The notes: generated by a model not told the origin, from the sequence alone. Shown: positions 1-8,289, counted from the stretch's first letter. The stretch: 32,714 bases of DNA from Opitutia bacterium UBA953 (GCA_002293125.1 DBCR01000084.1:1-32714); one strand, 5' to 3'. Numbers and translations: made by a program.

Positions 1-40
1 CCGTTCGCCCGGGGTCAAGCCTCGGCCCGGGGGCTACTCC

Positions 41-114
41 TGGAGCGGGTAACCAGATTCGAACTGGTGTCACCACTATGGGAAAGTGGGGTCCTACCAC
101 TGAACGATACCCGC
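41..114 (-). tRNA. tRNA-Gly (anticodon CCC)
   Basis: Read on the minus strand this folds into a complete cloverleaf. The 7-bp acceptor stem is GCGGGTA/TACCCGC, the D arm carries AGTGGTAG, the anticodon stem is CCACT/AGTGG with loop TTCCCAT (anticodon CCC), and the T arm is ACCAG-TTCGAAT-CTGGT. CCA is encoded at 41-43 after discriminator T. The sequence matches the pattern of bacterial glycine tRNAs. It is divergent from the peptidase gene on its right. No U-tract terminator is visible in the 40 bases to its left, which hold only CCCGGG-rich sequence. Confidence 0.96.
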
Positions 115-305
115 GTTCTCAAGAATCTGGCCATCGTGCCTGGCCCCTTTGGTCCGTCAAGCCGGAGCGCGGCGGGTGACGTCTTATCGCCCCTTTCACG
201 CTCCTAGGCGCCGCCGTTTGCGCTTCACGCAGGGCCGAGTTCCGTCATCCTGCGCCCATGGCTCGCTCCGCTCGCTCCTCCTCCCCAGCCGTCCGTGACG
301 TGCTG

Positions 306-1442
306 ATGATGGCGACTCCCTCCAAGAACGCCGACCTTCGCTGGTTCGGAGGTTTCCACGCCTCCGACCCGTTCCCGGCGTTCTCCGCCAAGGGGCGTCG
401 CATCGGCCTGTTGCCCGGCATGGAAGTCGGCCGTGCCAAAGAGGAGTCCGCCTTTGACGAAATCCTGAACCTGACCGCCACCATCACCGATCTCCGCAAG
501 ACCAACCCGAAGGCGGGCGTCGCTGACGCGATCGTCTTCGCCGCGCTCCAGCAGGGCATCCATCGTTTCCGTGTGCCGGCCGATTTCCCGGTGGGTCTGT
601 ATGAGCGCCTCCGCCAACTCGGTCTCGAGCTCCATCCGGTCGGCGCCCAGCATAACGAACGCGGCTCGCCGGAACTCTTCCCGGCCCGCCAAGTGAAATC
701 AAAGGCGGAGCTAGCCGGCATCCGCGCGGGCAACGTGGCCGCGGTCGCGGGCTTCAAGGCCGTCGAGAAGGTGCTCGCTGAAGCGAAGGCGGACAAAAAG
801 GGCGTGCTGCAGTGGCAGGGCCAGACCCTCACGGCCGAGATCCTGAAAGAGGAAGCGCAAGTCGCCATCCTCCGCCAGGGCGGCCTGTGCGATATCGGCC
901 TCATCATCGCCCCCGGCGACCAAGCGGTGGATTGCCATTGCTCCGGCTCCGGCCCGATCCGCGCCAACGAACTCCTCGTCTGCGACATCTATCCACGCCA
1001 CATCGCCTCGCATCACTACGGCGACATGACCCGCACCTACCTCAAGGGGAAGGCGAACGCGAAGCAGCGCAAGATGGTCCACGCGGTGCTCGAATCCCAG
1101 CGTCGCGCCATCAAGGCCATCCGCGCCGGCGTGACGGGCGCCAAGGTGCACACGGTCGTGCAGGATTATTTCAAGTCGCTCGGTTATAAGACGGGCCTGG
1201 TGAAAGGCGTCTACGTGGGCTTCTTCCACGGCACGGGCCACGGGCTCGGCTACGATATCCACGAAGAGCCGGCGCTCTCCCTCCGCAACCCGCACCCGCT
1301 CATCGCGGGCAATGCGGTCACGGTCGAACCAGGGCTTTATTATCCGGGCATCGGCGGCTGCCGCTTTGAGGACTGCGTGGTGGTCACGAAGAAGGGCTGC
1401 GAATTCCTTTCCTCTCATCCCTATAACTGGGAGATTGCCTGA
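306..1442 (+). CDS. M24-family metallopeptidase (Xaa-Pro aminopeptidase-like)
   Basis: Predicted cytosolic metal-dependent aminopeptidase of the pita-bread (M24) fold, probably removing N-terminal residues before proline. The five metal ligands of the family are visible, numbering from the ATG at 306: Asp227 in CDIYP, Asp240 in GDMTRTY, His308/His312 in HGTGHGLGYD, Glu341 in VEPGLYYPG and Glu355 in RFEDCVV. The N-terminal 180 residues resemble the creatinase-type N domain. The frame is open back to an ATG at 258, but those 16 extra residues are Arg/Ser-rich low complexity, so the MM at 306/309 is the more likely start; neither has a clear Shine-Dalgarno. Bases 115-305, between tRNA-Gly and this gene, show no other feature. 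Substrate specificity cannot be read from sequence. Confidence 0.9.
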   Translation: MMATPSKNADLRWFGGFHASDPFPAFSAKGRRIGLLPGMEVGRAKEESAFDEILNLTATITDLRKTNPKAGVADAIVFAALQQGIHRFRVPADFPVGLYERLRQLGLELHPVGAQHNERGSPELFPARQVKSKAELAGIRAGNVAAVAGFKAVEKVLAEAKADKKGVLQWQGQTLTAEILKEEAQVAILRQGGLCDIGLIIAPGDQAVDCHCSGSGPIRANELLVCDIYPRHIASHHYGDMTRTYLKGKANAKQRKMVHAVLESQRRAIKAIRAGVTGAKVHTVVQDYFKSLGYKTGLVKGVYVGFFHGTGHGLGYDIHEEPALSLRNPHPLIAGNAVTVEPGLYYPGIGGCRFEDCVVVTKKGCEFLSSHPYNWEIA

Positions 1443-1444
1443 GA

Positions 1445-1741
1445 ATGGCCAAAGGGCGGGGCAGGGCCGGGTCGCATACGTCGCTGACGGATGCCGCCCG
1501 TCCCGTGGCCGAAGCCCTCGAGCGTCATGGCCGCGTCTCCCGCGGCGTCATCAGCGCCCGCGTGCGCGCGAGCACGCTTTCGATCAAGGTGATGAAGCTC
1601 GGTGGTGGCTTGCGCATCACGGTCGTCTCCAAGGGCTCACGCCAGGAACTCCATGTCTACGGTATCACGACCGAACGCGCGGGCCAGATTCTGACGGGCC
1701 CGGATTTTTCCGGCTACAAGCTGAACTTCGCCGATGAGTGA
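1445..1741 (+). CDS. Small basic DUF2103-like protein
   Basis: A 98-residue protein that starts two bases after the peptidase stop and overlaps pabB by eight bases, so it is translated within the same operon. It begins MAKGRG and contains a GSHTSLTDAARPVAEALERH segment, then a basic beta-rich stretch (VSRGVISARVRASTLSIKV, GGLRITVVSKGSRQELHVYG). This order resembles the DUF2103 family of small predicted metal-binding proteins, from memory of that family's HS/T...P...L..L opening and the later basic strand. No signal peptide or membrane segment is seen. Function is unknown; assignment to the family is moderate, reality of the gene is high. Confidence 0.6.
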   Translation: MAKGRGRAGSHTSLTDAARPVAEALERHGRVSRGVISARVRASTLSIKVMKLGGGLRITVVSKGSRQELHVYGITTERAGQILTGPDFSGYKLNFADE

Positions 1742-3206
1742 GGTCCCGCTCATCATTAGCGAAGTCACGGCGGCCGACTGGGTCGCCGCCGGTCCAGGCT
1801 GGACGCACCTCCCCTATCTTGCGCGCTTTCGCGCCGATCGTCTGCCGCTTTCGTGGGAGGGCTTCTTCACCGGCCGCCACCATGCGGTGCTGGAGAGCGG
1901 CCGATCCGGCAGCTTCACGATCGCCGTTCCCGCCGCGGCGCGCGCGACGGTCTTTTTCGCCGATGGTCGCGTGGTCATGCATGCCGCCGACGGCGCCCAC
2001 GAAGAAGCTACGGAGAAGCCGCTCGACTATCTGCGGCGCTGGTCGCGCGAAATCCGCGCCCCGCGTCTCGCCGGCTGGCCCGCCTTTCAAGGCGGATTGA
2101 TCACCCTGCTCGGCTATGAACTCGCCGCGCAATTCGAACCCGTGAAGCCTGCCCCCGCCGACGTCCGTGCTCCGCTCGCGGCTTTCCTTGAGGCGCATGA
2201 AGCCTGCGTCTTCGATGCCTCGAAGCGCGAGCTGACGGTCGTCGTGCTTTGTCCCGTCGGCTCGCCGAACTCCGCCCTGCGCGCCGCCCGCGCCCGGGCG
2301 CTCGATCTCGCGGCCCGCTGGGATGCGACCTGTGCTCAACCGGCGCCGACTTTATCACCGACCAGCGGAACCGCCGTGCCGATTACCCAGTCTCTCGACG
2401 AACCCGCCTTCGTCCGCGCGGTGACGCGCTGCCAGGAATACATCGCCGCCGGCGACACGTATCAGGTCAATCTTTCCACGCGCCTGGAAGTGGCGTCGGT
2501 CGAACCGCTCCTCGCCTACGAAGCCCTTCGCTCAGCCAATCCTTCGCCCTACATGGGGCTGGTGCGACTGCCGGGTGCGACGCTCGTCTGCGGCTCGCCG
2601 GAGTTGTTGGTCGAAGTTTCCGGGGGCAAGATCGCCTCGCGCCCCATCGCCGGCACGCGCCCGCGCGGCGCCGATGAGTCCGCCGACCTCGCGTGGGCGC
2701 AGGAACTTTCCGGTGATACGAAGGAGAAGGCGGAACACCTGATGCTGGTCGATCTGCTGCGTAATGATGTCGGCCGCGTCTCTCGTCCGGGCTCAGTGCA
2801 TGTGCCCGAATTCATGGCGGTCGAACGCTACTCGCACGTGATGCACCTGGTCTCACAGGTCGAAGGCCAGCTGCAGGCTTCCGCCGGCCCCGCCGACGTC
2901 ATCCGCGCGCTCTTCCCGGGCGGTACCATCACGGGCGCCCCGAAGGTCCGCACGATGCAGGTCATCGCCGAACTCGAACCGGTAGCCCGTGGCTATTACA
3001 CCGGCTCGCTCGGCTGGATTGGCGCCTCGGGCGACCTTTGCCTTAATATCGTGATCCGCTCCCTGTGGTCCGCCGATGGCCGGACGTTCGTGCAGGCCGG
3101 AGCAGGCATCGTCGCCGACTCGGTCCCGGCCCGCGAATACGCGGAGAGCTTGCGTAAAGCACAGGCACCTTTGCTCGCCGCCGCGCGCGCGGCCCTCCAA
3201 CCATGA
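1734..3206 (+). CDS. pabB: Aminodeoxychorismate synthase component I (PabB/TrpE family)
   Basis: Chorismate-utilising enzyme that aminates chorismate to 4-amino-4-deoxychorismate for folate synthesis. The C-terminal half has the family blocks in order: PIAGTRPRG (from residue 304), KEKAEHLMLVDLLRNDVGR, VMHLVSQVEG, FPGGTITGAPKVR and GAGIVADSVPAREYAE. The N-terminal half has the LESG...F element shared by TrpE and PabB. The motif reads PIAGT with Ala306, as in anthranilate synthase, where E. coli PabB has a Lys (PIKGT), so sequence alone leaves anthranilate synthase possible. The 4-base overlap with a class IV aminotransferase (pabC) favours PabB. No glutamine amidotransferase subunit is next to it. 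Length (490 aa) is normal. Confidence 0.82.
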   Translation: MSEVPLIISEVTAADWVAAGPGWTHLPYLARFRADRLPLSWEGFFTGRHHAVLESGRSGSFTIAVPAAARATVFFADGRVVMHAADGAHEEATEKPLDYLRRWSREIRAPRLAGWPAFQGGLITLLGYELAAQFEPVKPAPADVRAPLAAFLEAHEACVFDASKRELTVVVLCPVGSPNSALRAARARALDLAARWDATCAQPAPTLSPTSGTAVPITQSLDEPAFVRAVTRCQEYIAAGDTYQVNLSTRLEVASVEPLLAYEALRSANPSPYMGLVRLPGATLVCGSPELLVEVSGGKIASRPIAGTRPRGADESADLAWAQELSGDTKEKAEHLMLVDLLRNDVGRVSRPGSVHVPEFMAVERYSHVMHLVSQVEGQLQASAGPADVIRALFPGGTITGAPKVRTMQVIAELEPVARGYYTGSLGWIGASGDLCLNIVIRSLWSADGRTFVQAGAGIVADSVPAREYAESLRKAQAPLLAAARAALQP

Positions 3207-4060
3207 TCGGCTGGCGCCAAGGCGAATGGGTGTCGCTGCCCGACGGCGCCGAGGTGTCCGCCTTGGTCCCCGGCCCGTCGCTCTTCGAGACGTTTGCCTT
3301 ACGCGCGGGTCGCATCGCGTGCCTCGCCGATCATCTGGATCGCCTTGCCCTCGGCTGTCCGCGGCTCGGTCTTGATCCGGCACGTCTCATGCTCGGTGCG
3401 GACGCCAATATTGCCCGCTGGTCGGCTCCGTTGGGCGGACTGCTTGGGCGGAACACGCTGACGGAGGCCATCGTCCGTCTGCTCGTCGCGCCTCGCGGCG
3501 ACGGCCTGGCTACCGAATGGCTTACCGTCCGCCCGCTGCCAGCCACGCCTTCGGCGATCGACCTCTATCAGCTGAGCCTCCGCCGCGATGCTCCGGAATG
3601 GCTGCCACGTCCGAAGAGCGGACCGTGGCAGAATTCTGGCGACGCTTGGCGCGAACTCCGCGGCGTCGCCGATCGTCCCGATGCCGAAGGGGTGCAGTTC
3701 GACGCGCGCGGCTGCCTGAGCGAAGGCTCCCGTAGCTCCTTCTCTTGGTGGGATGGAGGGTGCTGGAATTTCCCTTCGGTCGAGACGGGCCGATTACCCG
3801 GCACGGCGTCGGCGCAGCTTCGTTCGGTGCTCGCTCAGGCCGGCCGGCCCGTTCGCGATGTTTCTTGGCCCGGCTTCCCGCGGAACGCGCAATCATTGCT
3901 GGTGCTCCGTTCGACGTTCGACGGCGGCGCGGTCTACGCGCGCTCCTATCACGCCGAGGGAAGACTGACGTGGCAACCGAACGGGCCGCAGGCCGAAGCT
4001 TCGCACGCCCTGGCTTTGCTCGCCGCGTGGCGGGCTCAGCGCTGCATCAGCTTCGCGTAG
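3203..4060 (+). CDS. pabC: Aminotransferase class IV, probable aminodeoxychorismate lyase
   Basis: Probable PLP enzyme splitting aminodeoxychorismate into p-aminobenzoate and pyruvate, the step after PabB. It starts on ATGA overlapping the pabB stop. Fold-type IV landmarks are SLFETFALRAGRIACLADHLDRL near the N terminus (FET and H..R; only part is quoted as a motif) and the LSEGSRSSFSWW block around Glu174, equivalent to the usual EGs.sN.F; here Asn is Ser. The protein has one lysine in 285 residues, Lys138, which must be the PLP lysine if the enzyme is active. Its distance to Glu174 is 36 residues versus 33 in E. coli PabC as I recall it. The sequence is divergent, so the lyase call leans on context. 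Its 3' end overlaps the convergent gene by 25 bases. Confidence 0.75.
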   Translation: MIGWRQGEWVSLPDGAEVSALVPGPSLFETFALRAGRIACLADHLDRLALGCPRLGLDPARLMLGADANIARWSAPLGGLLGRNTLTEAIVRLLVAPRGDGLATEWLTVRPLPATPSAIDLYQLSLRRDAPEWLPRPKSGPWQNSGDAWRELRGVADRPDAEGVQFDARGCLSEGSRSSFSWWDGGCWNFPSVETGRLPGTASAQLRSVLAQAGRPVRDVSWPGFPRNAQSLLVLRSTFDGGAVYARSYHAEGRLTWQPNGPQAEASHALALLAAWRAQRCISFA

Positions 4061-4416
4061 ACCGGTAACGCCGTCGCGAGCACGAGCAGGCCGAGGAAGA
4101 CGACGCTGACGAGCGCCGAGAAACACGTCGCGACGAGCAGTTTGGCCATCCGGACGATAGGTTCTTCGTCCGCGCGCCAATGCGTCCGGGCGGCGAAAGC
4201 GGTGATGGCGAGTCCGATGACGAGCAGAATCAGGAGCGCGCTGGTGAAATGATTGAAGAAGAAGCCGGTCAGGCCGGGTAAGGCACCGGCTTGGTCGTGC
4301 AGGGTCGCGGCGAGGATGGGCTGGGAGCGGAAGGCGATCGCACCTGCGGCGGCGGGTAATGCGGCGGACAGGAACACAGCCAGGGCGGAGACGATCCGGA
4401 GCTCGCGAGGGGTCAT
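4036..4416 (-). CDS. Small integral membrane protein, unknown function
   Basis: About 126 residues from the ATG at 4416 (MTPRELRIVSALAVFLSAA). The frame extends to 4473, but the added 19 residues are polar and unlikely. Three hydrophobic segments are visible: SALAVFLSAALPAAAGAIAF, the ALLILLVIGLAITAFAA stretch, and LLVATCFSALVSVVFLGLLVLATALP. A short periplasmic or cytosolic loop after the second carries THWRADEEPIVRMAK. It is convergent with pabC and their 3' ends overlap by 25 bases. The first hydrophobic stretch may act as a signal anchor. I do not recognise a family. Confidence 0.7.
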   Translation of the reverse strand: MTPRELRIVSALAVFLSAALPAAAGAIAFRSQPILAATLHDQAGALPGLTGFFFNHFTSALLILLVIGLAITAFAARTHWRADEEPIVRMAKLLVATCFSALVSVVFLGLLVLATALPVYAKLMQR

Positions 4417-4503
4417 GCCGTCAGTATTCCGAGGCGGCTCCGCAGGGTCAACGCCGGGATTCTCCCTCGCCAAACCCGAGGGTTCGTCCTATCCAGAAAG
4501 GAC

Positions 4504-5595
4504 ATGGATTCAACGTGGTATCTTTGGCTGGTCTTCATCCTCCTTAACAGCAGTGCCGCGGGTATCTCCCTCGTGGCCGGGGTCGTTTCCGCCCTTTCCC
4601 ATACCGAGCTAGAGGATCTTCGTCGGCAGGACGCCAAGGCCGCCGTCTCGATTGAGCGTTCGCGGAGCGACCAGGGTAATACCCTTGCGGCTTTCGAAGT
4701 CCTTTCCGCCGCGTTCGTCGGCATGAGCGCCTTGCTCGGCGGCTTCCTCCTCCAAGGGCGCTTCCAGAATGGATTGTCCGCGAGCTGGCAGGTCGGCGCA
4801 CTCACGGCCTTGGCCTTCATCGCGGTCTCCTTTGTGATGGCCTGGCTGACGGTCATGCTCCCGCGCAAGGTTGGTATGCACTTCCGGGTGACCCTCGCGC
4901 CCCGTATCGCTTCTTCGCTCAAGCTCGTCCGCGGTGCCGCTAAAATCCTGCGCACCTTTGGCAAGCTGCACGATTCGCTCGCTCCTCCGGAGGAGCCGGG
5001 CGTGGACCGCGCGGATGCGGATATCGGTAGTCTCGCCCAAGCCGCCGCCCGCGAAGGCAAGATCACCCAGGCGGAGAGTAACCTCGTCGCCAACGCGGTG
5101 CGTCTCGATGACATCCCGGTCTCGCAGGTGCTCACCCCCCGCCCGGTCGTCACGGCCATCGAAGCTGACCTCACGGTGGCCGACGTGCTCCGTCTCTACC
5201 CCAGCGTTCCCCACGGCCGCATGCCGGTCTGGGAAAATAATCCCGATCGCATCGTCGGCGTCGTGCGTCGTCGCGATATCCTGAAGGCCGCCGGCGAGAA
5301 CCGCCGCGAGGTGCGTATTCGCGAGCTCATGGGCAAGGCGCATATCGTGCCCGAGAGCGCCACGCTTTCCGACGCCCTGCATGACTTGGTCCGCGCGCAT
5401 CAGCACCTCGCGGTGGTGGTCGACGAATTCGGCGCCTTCGCCGGCGTGATCACGCTCGAGGACGTCTTCGAATCGCTCCTCGGCATCGAGATCTACGAAA
5501 AAGACGATCCGCACCCTGATATGCGCGAACTCGCCCGCCAGCGCGGCCATCGCGTCGGTCGTCGCCCTGATCATCCGCCCAAGGCCGGAACATGA
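4504..5595 (+). CDS. CNNM transmembrane domain protein with CBS pair (CorC/HlyC-like)
   Basis: Membrane protein of the CNNM/hemolysin-C group, linked in studied members to Mg2+ transport. Residues 1-30 form a first hydrophobic helix with small residues (LLNSSAAGISLVAGVVSAL), followed by the cytosolic ALSHTELEDLRRQ element that in the family follows helix one. Two further helices lie at about 75-120. The linker GKITQAESNLVANAVRLDD and VSQVLTPRP lead into two CBS repeats (about 205-260 and 270-325, the second ending VDEFGAFAGVITLEDVFESLLGIEI). The C-terminal CorC/HlyC domain is absent, leaving a basic tail. The stop overlaps the lgt start by four bases. Transported ion is not readable from sequence. 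Confidence 0.85.
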   Translation: MDSTWYLWLVFILLNSSAAGISLVAGVVSALSHTELEDLRRQDAKAAVSIERSRSDQGNTLAAFEVLSAAFVGMSALLGGFLLQGRFQNGLSASWQVGALTALAFIAVSFVMAWLTVMLPRKVGMHFRVTLAPRIASSLKLVRGAAKILRTFGKLHDSLAPPEEPGVDRADADIGSLAQAAAREGKITQAESNLVANAVRLDDIPVSQVLTPRPVVTAIEADLTVADVLRLYPSVPHGRMPVWENNPDRIVGVVRRRDILKAAGENRREVRIRELMGKAHIVPESATLSDALHDLVRAHQHLAVVVDEFGAFAGVITLEDVFESLLGIEIYEKDDPHPDMRELARQRGHRVGRRPDHPPKAGT

Positions 5596-6395
5596 TCGCC
5601 GCCGCGCTCGCCTACTGGACGCACGACCTTGATCCGGTCGCGTTCCATTTCCCGGAAAGCTGGGGCTTACGCGGGGTACATTGGTATGGGCTCGCCTACG
5701 CGGCGGGCTTCATGGTCGCGGCTTATCTTCTCGGCCGTTGGCGGCGCGCGGGACTCACCCCGCTGCGTCATGCGCTCGACGAATCCACGCTGATCACGGC
5801 GGTGATGGTAGGCGTCATCACGGGTGGTCGCCTCGGCCACGTCCTCCTTTATGCCCGCGACGAGTTCGCGGCCGATCCGACGATGGTTTTCCGCATCTGG
5901 CAGGGCGGCATGGCGAGCCATGGCGGCTTCCTCGGCGTACTCCTCGCGGGGGCCTGGTACGCCCGGCGCGCGAAGGTCGACTTCCTCTCCGTGGGCGACC
6001 TGCTCTGCGCCCTCGCTCCGGCGGGACTCCTCTTCGGCCGACTCGCCAACTTCGTGAACGGCGAACTGGTCGGAAATCCGTCTACGGTCGCCTGGGCGGT
6101 GATCTTCCCGCACGAAGGCCCGATGCCTCGCCACCCATCGCAACTTTACGAAGCCTTTGGCGAAGGCCTGCTGCCGCTTCTCTGGGTCCTCGTCCGCTAC
6201 CCGCGACGCCTGCCGCCTGGCCGCATCGCCGGCGAATTCCTCCTGCTCTACTCCGCCGGACGAATCGTCTCCGAATGCTTCCGCTCCGCCGAAGATGGCC
6301 ATGTCCTCGGGCTCACGGCCGGCCAGTTCTGGACGCTGCCGCTCGCCGTGCTGGGGCTGTTCCTCGTCCGGCGCTCCCGTCGTGCGGCTGAATGA
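5592..6395 (+). CDS. lgt: Prolipoprotein diacylglyceryl transferase
   Basis: Inner-membrane enzyme that moves diacylglycerol from phosphatidylglycerol to the lipobox cysteine of prolipoproteins. Family motifs are intact: VHWYGLAYAAGF near the N terminus, GGRLGHVLLY, MASHGGFLG with His110, the signature GRLANFVNGEL at residues 149-159, HPSQLYEA, and GRIAGEFLLLYSAGRI with SECFR. Seven or so membrane segments are expected and the hydrophobic stretches fit. Length (267 aa) is normal. ATG overlaps the upstream stop as ATGA, indicating translational coupling to the CNNM gene. Confidence 0.96.
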   Translation: MIAAALAYWTHDLDPVAFHFPESWGLRGVHWYGLAYAAGFMVAAYLLGRWRRAGLTPLRHALDESTLITAVMVGVITGGRLGHVLLYARDEFAADPTMVFRIWQGGMASHGGFLGVLLAGAWYARRAKVDFLSVGDLLCALAPAGLLFGRLANFVNGELVGNPSTVAWAVIFPHEGPMPRHPSQLYEAFGEGLLPLLWVLVRYPRRLPPGRIAGEFLLLYSAGRIVSECFRSAEDGHVLGLTAGQFWTLPLAVLGLFLVRRSRRAAE

Positions 6396-6437
6396 TGTTG
6401 CCCGTGCGGTCGGACGGTGGGAAAACCCCTTTGCGCC

Positions 6438-7601
6438 ATGACGAACGTCCCGCTCCTTGATCTCGGCCCGCAGAACCGCGCCCTCGAGGCCCAGTTTGAG
6501 ACCGCCTTCCGCGATGTCCTCCGCTCGAACATGTTCATCATGGGCCCGCGCCTCGAGGCCTTCGAGAAGGACTGCGCCGCGTTCCTCGGCGTGAAGCATG
6601 CCCTCGGGGTCTCCTCCGGCACCGATGCGCTCCTGCTCGCGCTCATGGCGCTCGACCTCGGCGAAGGCGACGAGGTCCTCCTGCCGTCCTTCACCTTCTT
6701 CGCCACGGCGGGTTCCGTGGCCCGCCTCGGCGCGACCCCGGTCTGGGTCGACGTCGACCCGCACTCCTTCAATATCGACCTCGCGGACGCCGCCCGGAAG
6801 GTCGGCCCGCGTACCCGCGCGATCATGCCGGTGTACCTCTTTGGACAGTCGCTCGACCTCGATGCGCTCCAGGCGTTTGCCTCGGCCCACAGGCTCCGCG
6901 TGATCGAGGACGCGGCGCAGTCGATGGGCGCCCGCTGGAAGGGACGTAGCACGATGTCTTCCGGTGATTTCGGCGCCACGAGCTTCTTCCCCTCCAAGAA
7001 CCTCGGCGGCATGGGCGATTCCGGCCTGGTCACGACGCAGGATGACGCGCTCGCCGAGCGCGCCCGCATGCTCCGCGTGCATGGCATGCAGCCGAAATAT
7101 TTCCACCGCGAGGTCGGCGCCAACTTCCGCATGGATCCGCTCCAGGCCGCGTTGCTGCACATCAAGCTGCCGCACTTGCCGGAATACAACTGCGCGCGCG
7201 CGGGCAACGCCAACTTCTACCATGCTTCCCTCAAGGGCCGTGCTGGTCTCGCCGAGAACCGTCCGGGCGCCGACAAGGCCGCGAAGATCCTGCTGCCGGT
7301 CGACTTCTCCGGCCAAGGCATCTGGAACCAGTTCACGCTTCGCGTGACCGGTGGTCGCCGCGATGCCCTCAAGGCGTTCCTCACCGCCCGTAAGATCGGC
7401 TGCGAGATCTATTACCCCATCCCGCTCCACCGTCAGCAGTGCTTCGTGGACCAGAAATATCGCGGCCACGACAGCGTGCCGGTTTCCGAAAAGCTCTCCG
7501 CCGAGGTGCTTAGCGTTCCGATCTTCCCCGAACTCAGCGTCGAACAACGCCAGTGGGTCTCAGACTCCCTCGCCGATTTCGCGGCGGGGAAGAGTGAATA
7601 A
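6438..7601 (+). CDS. DegT/DnrJ/EryC1/StrS-family sugar aminotransferase
   Basis: PLP/PMP aminotransferase acting on a keto group of a nucleotide-activated sugar. Start at 6438 gives MTNVPLLDL, the usual opening of the family; the frame is open seven codons further up without need. Visible motifs are SNMFIMGPRLEAFE, GVSSGTDALLLAL (cofactor phosphate site), EDAAQSMGA, and GATSFFPSKNLGGMGDSG with the PLP lysine at Lys187. FRMDPLQAALL also fits the family. The protein is 387 residues, normal length. It most resembles the WbpE/WlbC type that makes UDP-3-amino-uronic acids, but the matching dehydrogenase is not adjacent. It lies 36 bases after lgt and outside the repeat-rich cluster. Confidence 0.9.
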   Translation: MTNVPLLDLGPQNRALEAQFETAFRDVLRSNMFIMGPRLEAFEKDCAAFLGVKHALGVSSGTDALLLALMALDLGEGDEVLLPSFTFFATAGSVARLGATPVWVDVDPHSFNIDLADAARKVGPRTRAIMPVYLFGQSLDLDALQAFASAHRLRVIEDAAQSMGARWKGRSTMSSGDFGATSFFPSKNLGGMGDSGLVTTQDDALAERARMLRVHGMQPKYFHREVGANFRMDPLQAALLHIKLPHLPEYNCARAGNANFYHASLKGRAGLAENRPGADKAAKILLPVDFSGQGIWNQFTLRVTGGRRDALKAFLTARKIGCEIYYPIPLHRQQCFVDQKYRGHDSVPVSEKLSAEVLSVPIFPELSVEQRQWVSDSLADFAAGKSE

Positions 7602-7922
7602 TAGGTTTTAGCGGTTAGCGGTTGGCGGTTGGCGGTTGGAGTCAACTCAAAGGGAAACCGGAGACCGGATGATTGGCTCGGGGAATCTGCCTCCCCCAAC
7701 CGCTATTACCTATCATGGGTAGGGTCGGGACCGCGTCACGACTTAGATGCCTCTGGTAGGGATGCGATGACATCGCATCCGTTAGGCATAAGTGCGGACG
7801 CGATGTCATCACGTCCCTACCTCTGAATTCACCTTTGCACGGCTTCTCCTCCGGTCTCCGGTTCCCCTTAGAAGCGCATCTATCCGCCACCCGCCACCCG
7901 CTAACCGCCGATGCCTGTGGGT
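7602..7922. repeat. Intergenic repeat nest between aminotransferase and glutaredoxin
   Basis: A 321-bp gap with no credible gene, made of nested inverted arms. Outermost are GCGGTTG/GCGGTTA heptamer tandems (about 7611-7640) facing their complement (about 7879-7908, CCGCCACCCGCCACCCGC). Inside are A arms at 7646-7668 and 7851-7869, here with the CCGGATGATTGGCT flank on the left, i.e. in opposite orientation to the copies in the cluster. The centre holds one B1 half element (7717-7742) and a GTAG double hairpin (7755-7821). This is the first repeat block of the window and sits between convergent genes. Confidence 0.85.
7755..7821. repeat. REPIN-like GTAG double hairpin (ATGCGATG stem)
   Basis: A near-perfect 26-bp inverted repeat with a spacer of about 14 bases. 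Each arm starts with GGTAGGG (right arm CCCTACC) and is itself a hairpin: ATGCGATG-A-CATCGCAT on the left (7762-7778) and the related GCGATG-T-CATC on the right. The left stem has TGCG where the right arm, read in complement, has CGTG. GTAG-footed hairpins in inverted pairs are the hallmark of REP/REPIN sequences. Confidence 0.8.
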
Positions 7923-8258
7923 TTAGAAAAACCTAACCGTCTTCACCCGCATCTTTTCGTGCTCGGCGTCGGTGCAAGCGGCGTCGATCGGCACGGAGGG
8001 GGCTTTGTCGTTCGGTGCCACGAGCTTGTTCGCGAGCAGATACTGTTCGACCTCGGCGCCGGAAATATCGGGGAGCATCACGCCGTCGATCTCGACGCAC
8101 GGGGAGAGGCGCTGGCCGGTCTTCTCGACCATCTCAGCGTAGTTGGTCGGGCTGTTGATGATGTCCACGTCCTGGTAGTTGAGGGCGTACTTCGCCATGA
8201 TGGCGCGGACGCCGTTGCTCCAGCCGCAGCTGGGTTTGAGGTAACAACGGATGTTCAT
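7923..8258 (-). CDS. Glutaredoxin-family protein, CGWS active site
   Basis: A 111-residue thioredoxin-fold protein that opens MNIRCYLKPSCGWSNGV. The active site is Cys11-Gly-Trp-Ser14, so the second cysteine of classic dithiol glutaredoxins is replaced by Ser, as in monothiol types. The following helix (RAIMAKYALNYQDVDI), the cis-proline element LSPCVEIDGVMLPD and GAEVEQYLLANKL fit a glutaredoxin. The C-terminal 25 residues (KAPSVPIDAACTDAEHEKMR) extend beyond the usual domain. It lies 31 bases downstream of the response regulator on the same strand, so they are probably co-transcribed. Its 3' end abuts the repeat block at 7602-7922. Confidence 0.85.
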   Translation of the reverse strand: MNIRCYLKPSCGWSNGVRAIMAKYALNYQDVDIINSPTNYAEMVEKTGQRLSPCVEIDGVMLPDISGAEVEQYLLANKLVAPNDKAPSVPIDAACTDAEHEKMRVKTVRFF

Positions 8259-8289
8259 GCGCTTACCAATGCCTTCCCGCCGCGGTTAA

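Noticed and set aside
1..40. Terminator for tRNA-Gly
   Set aside because: CCCGGG segments could pair, but there is no T run on the reading strand, and the window ends there.
258..305. ATG 258 as start of the M24 peptidase
   Set aside because: It adds 16 Arg/Ser-rich residues before the conserved part; the ATG pair at 306/309 fits better, although there is no ribosome site to decide.
7629..7890. Short open frames on both strands within the 7602-7922 gap
   Set aside because: They lie wholly in repeat arms, run in both directions and encode low-complexity peptides like those from other repeat blocks.
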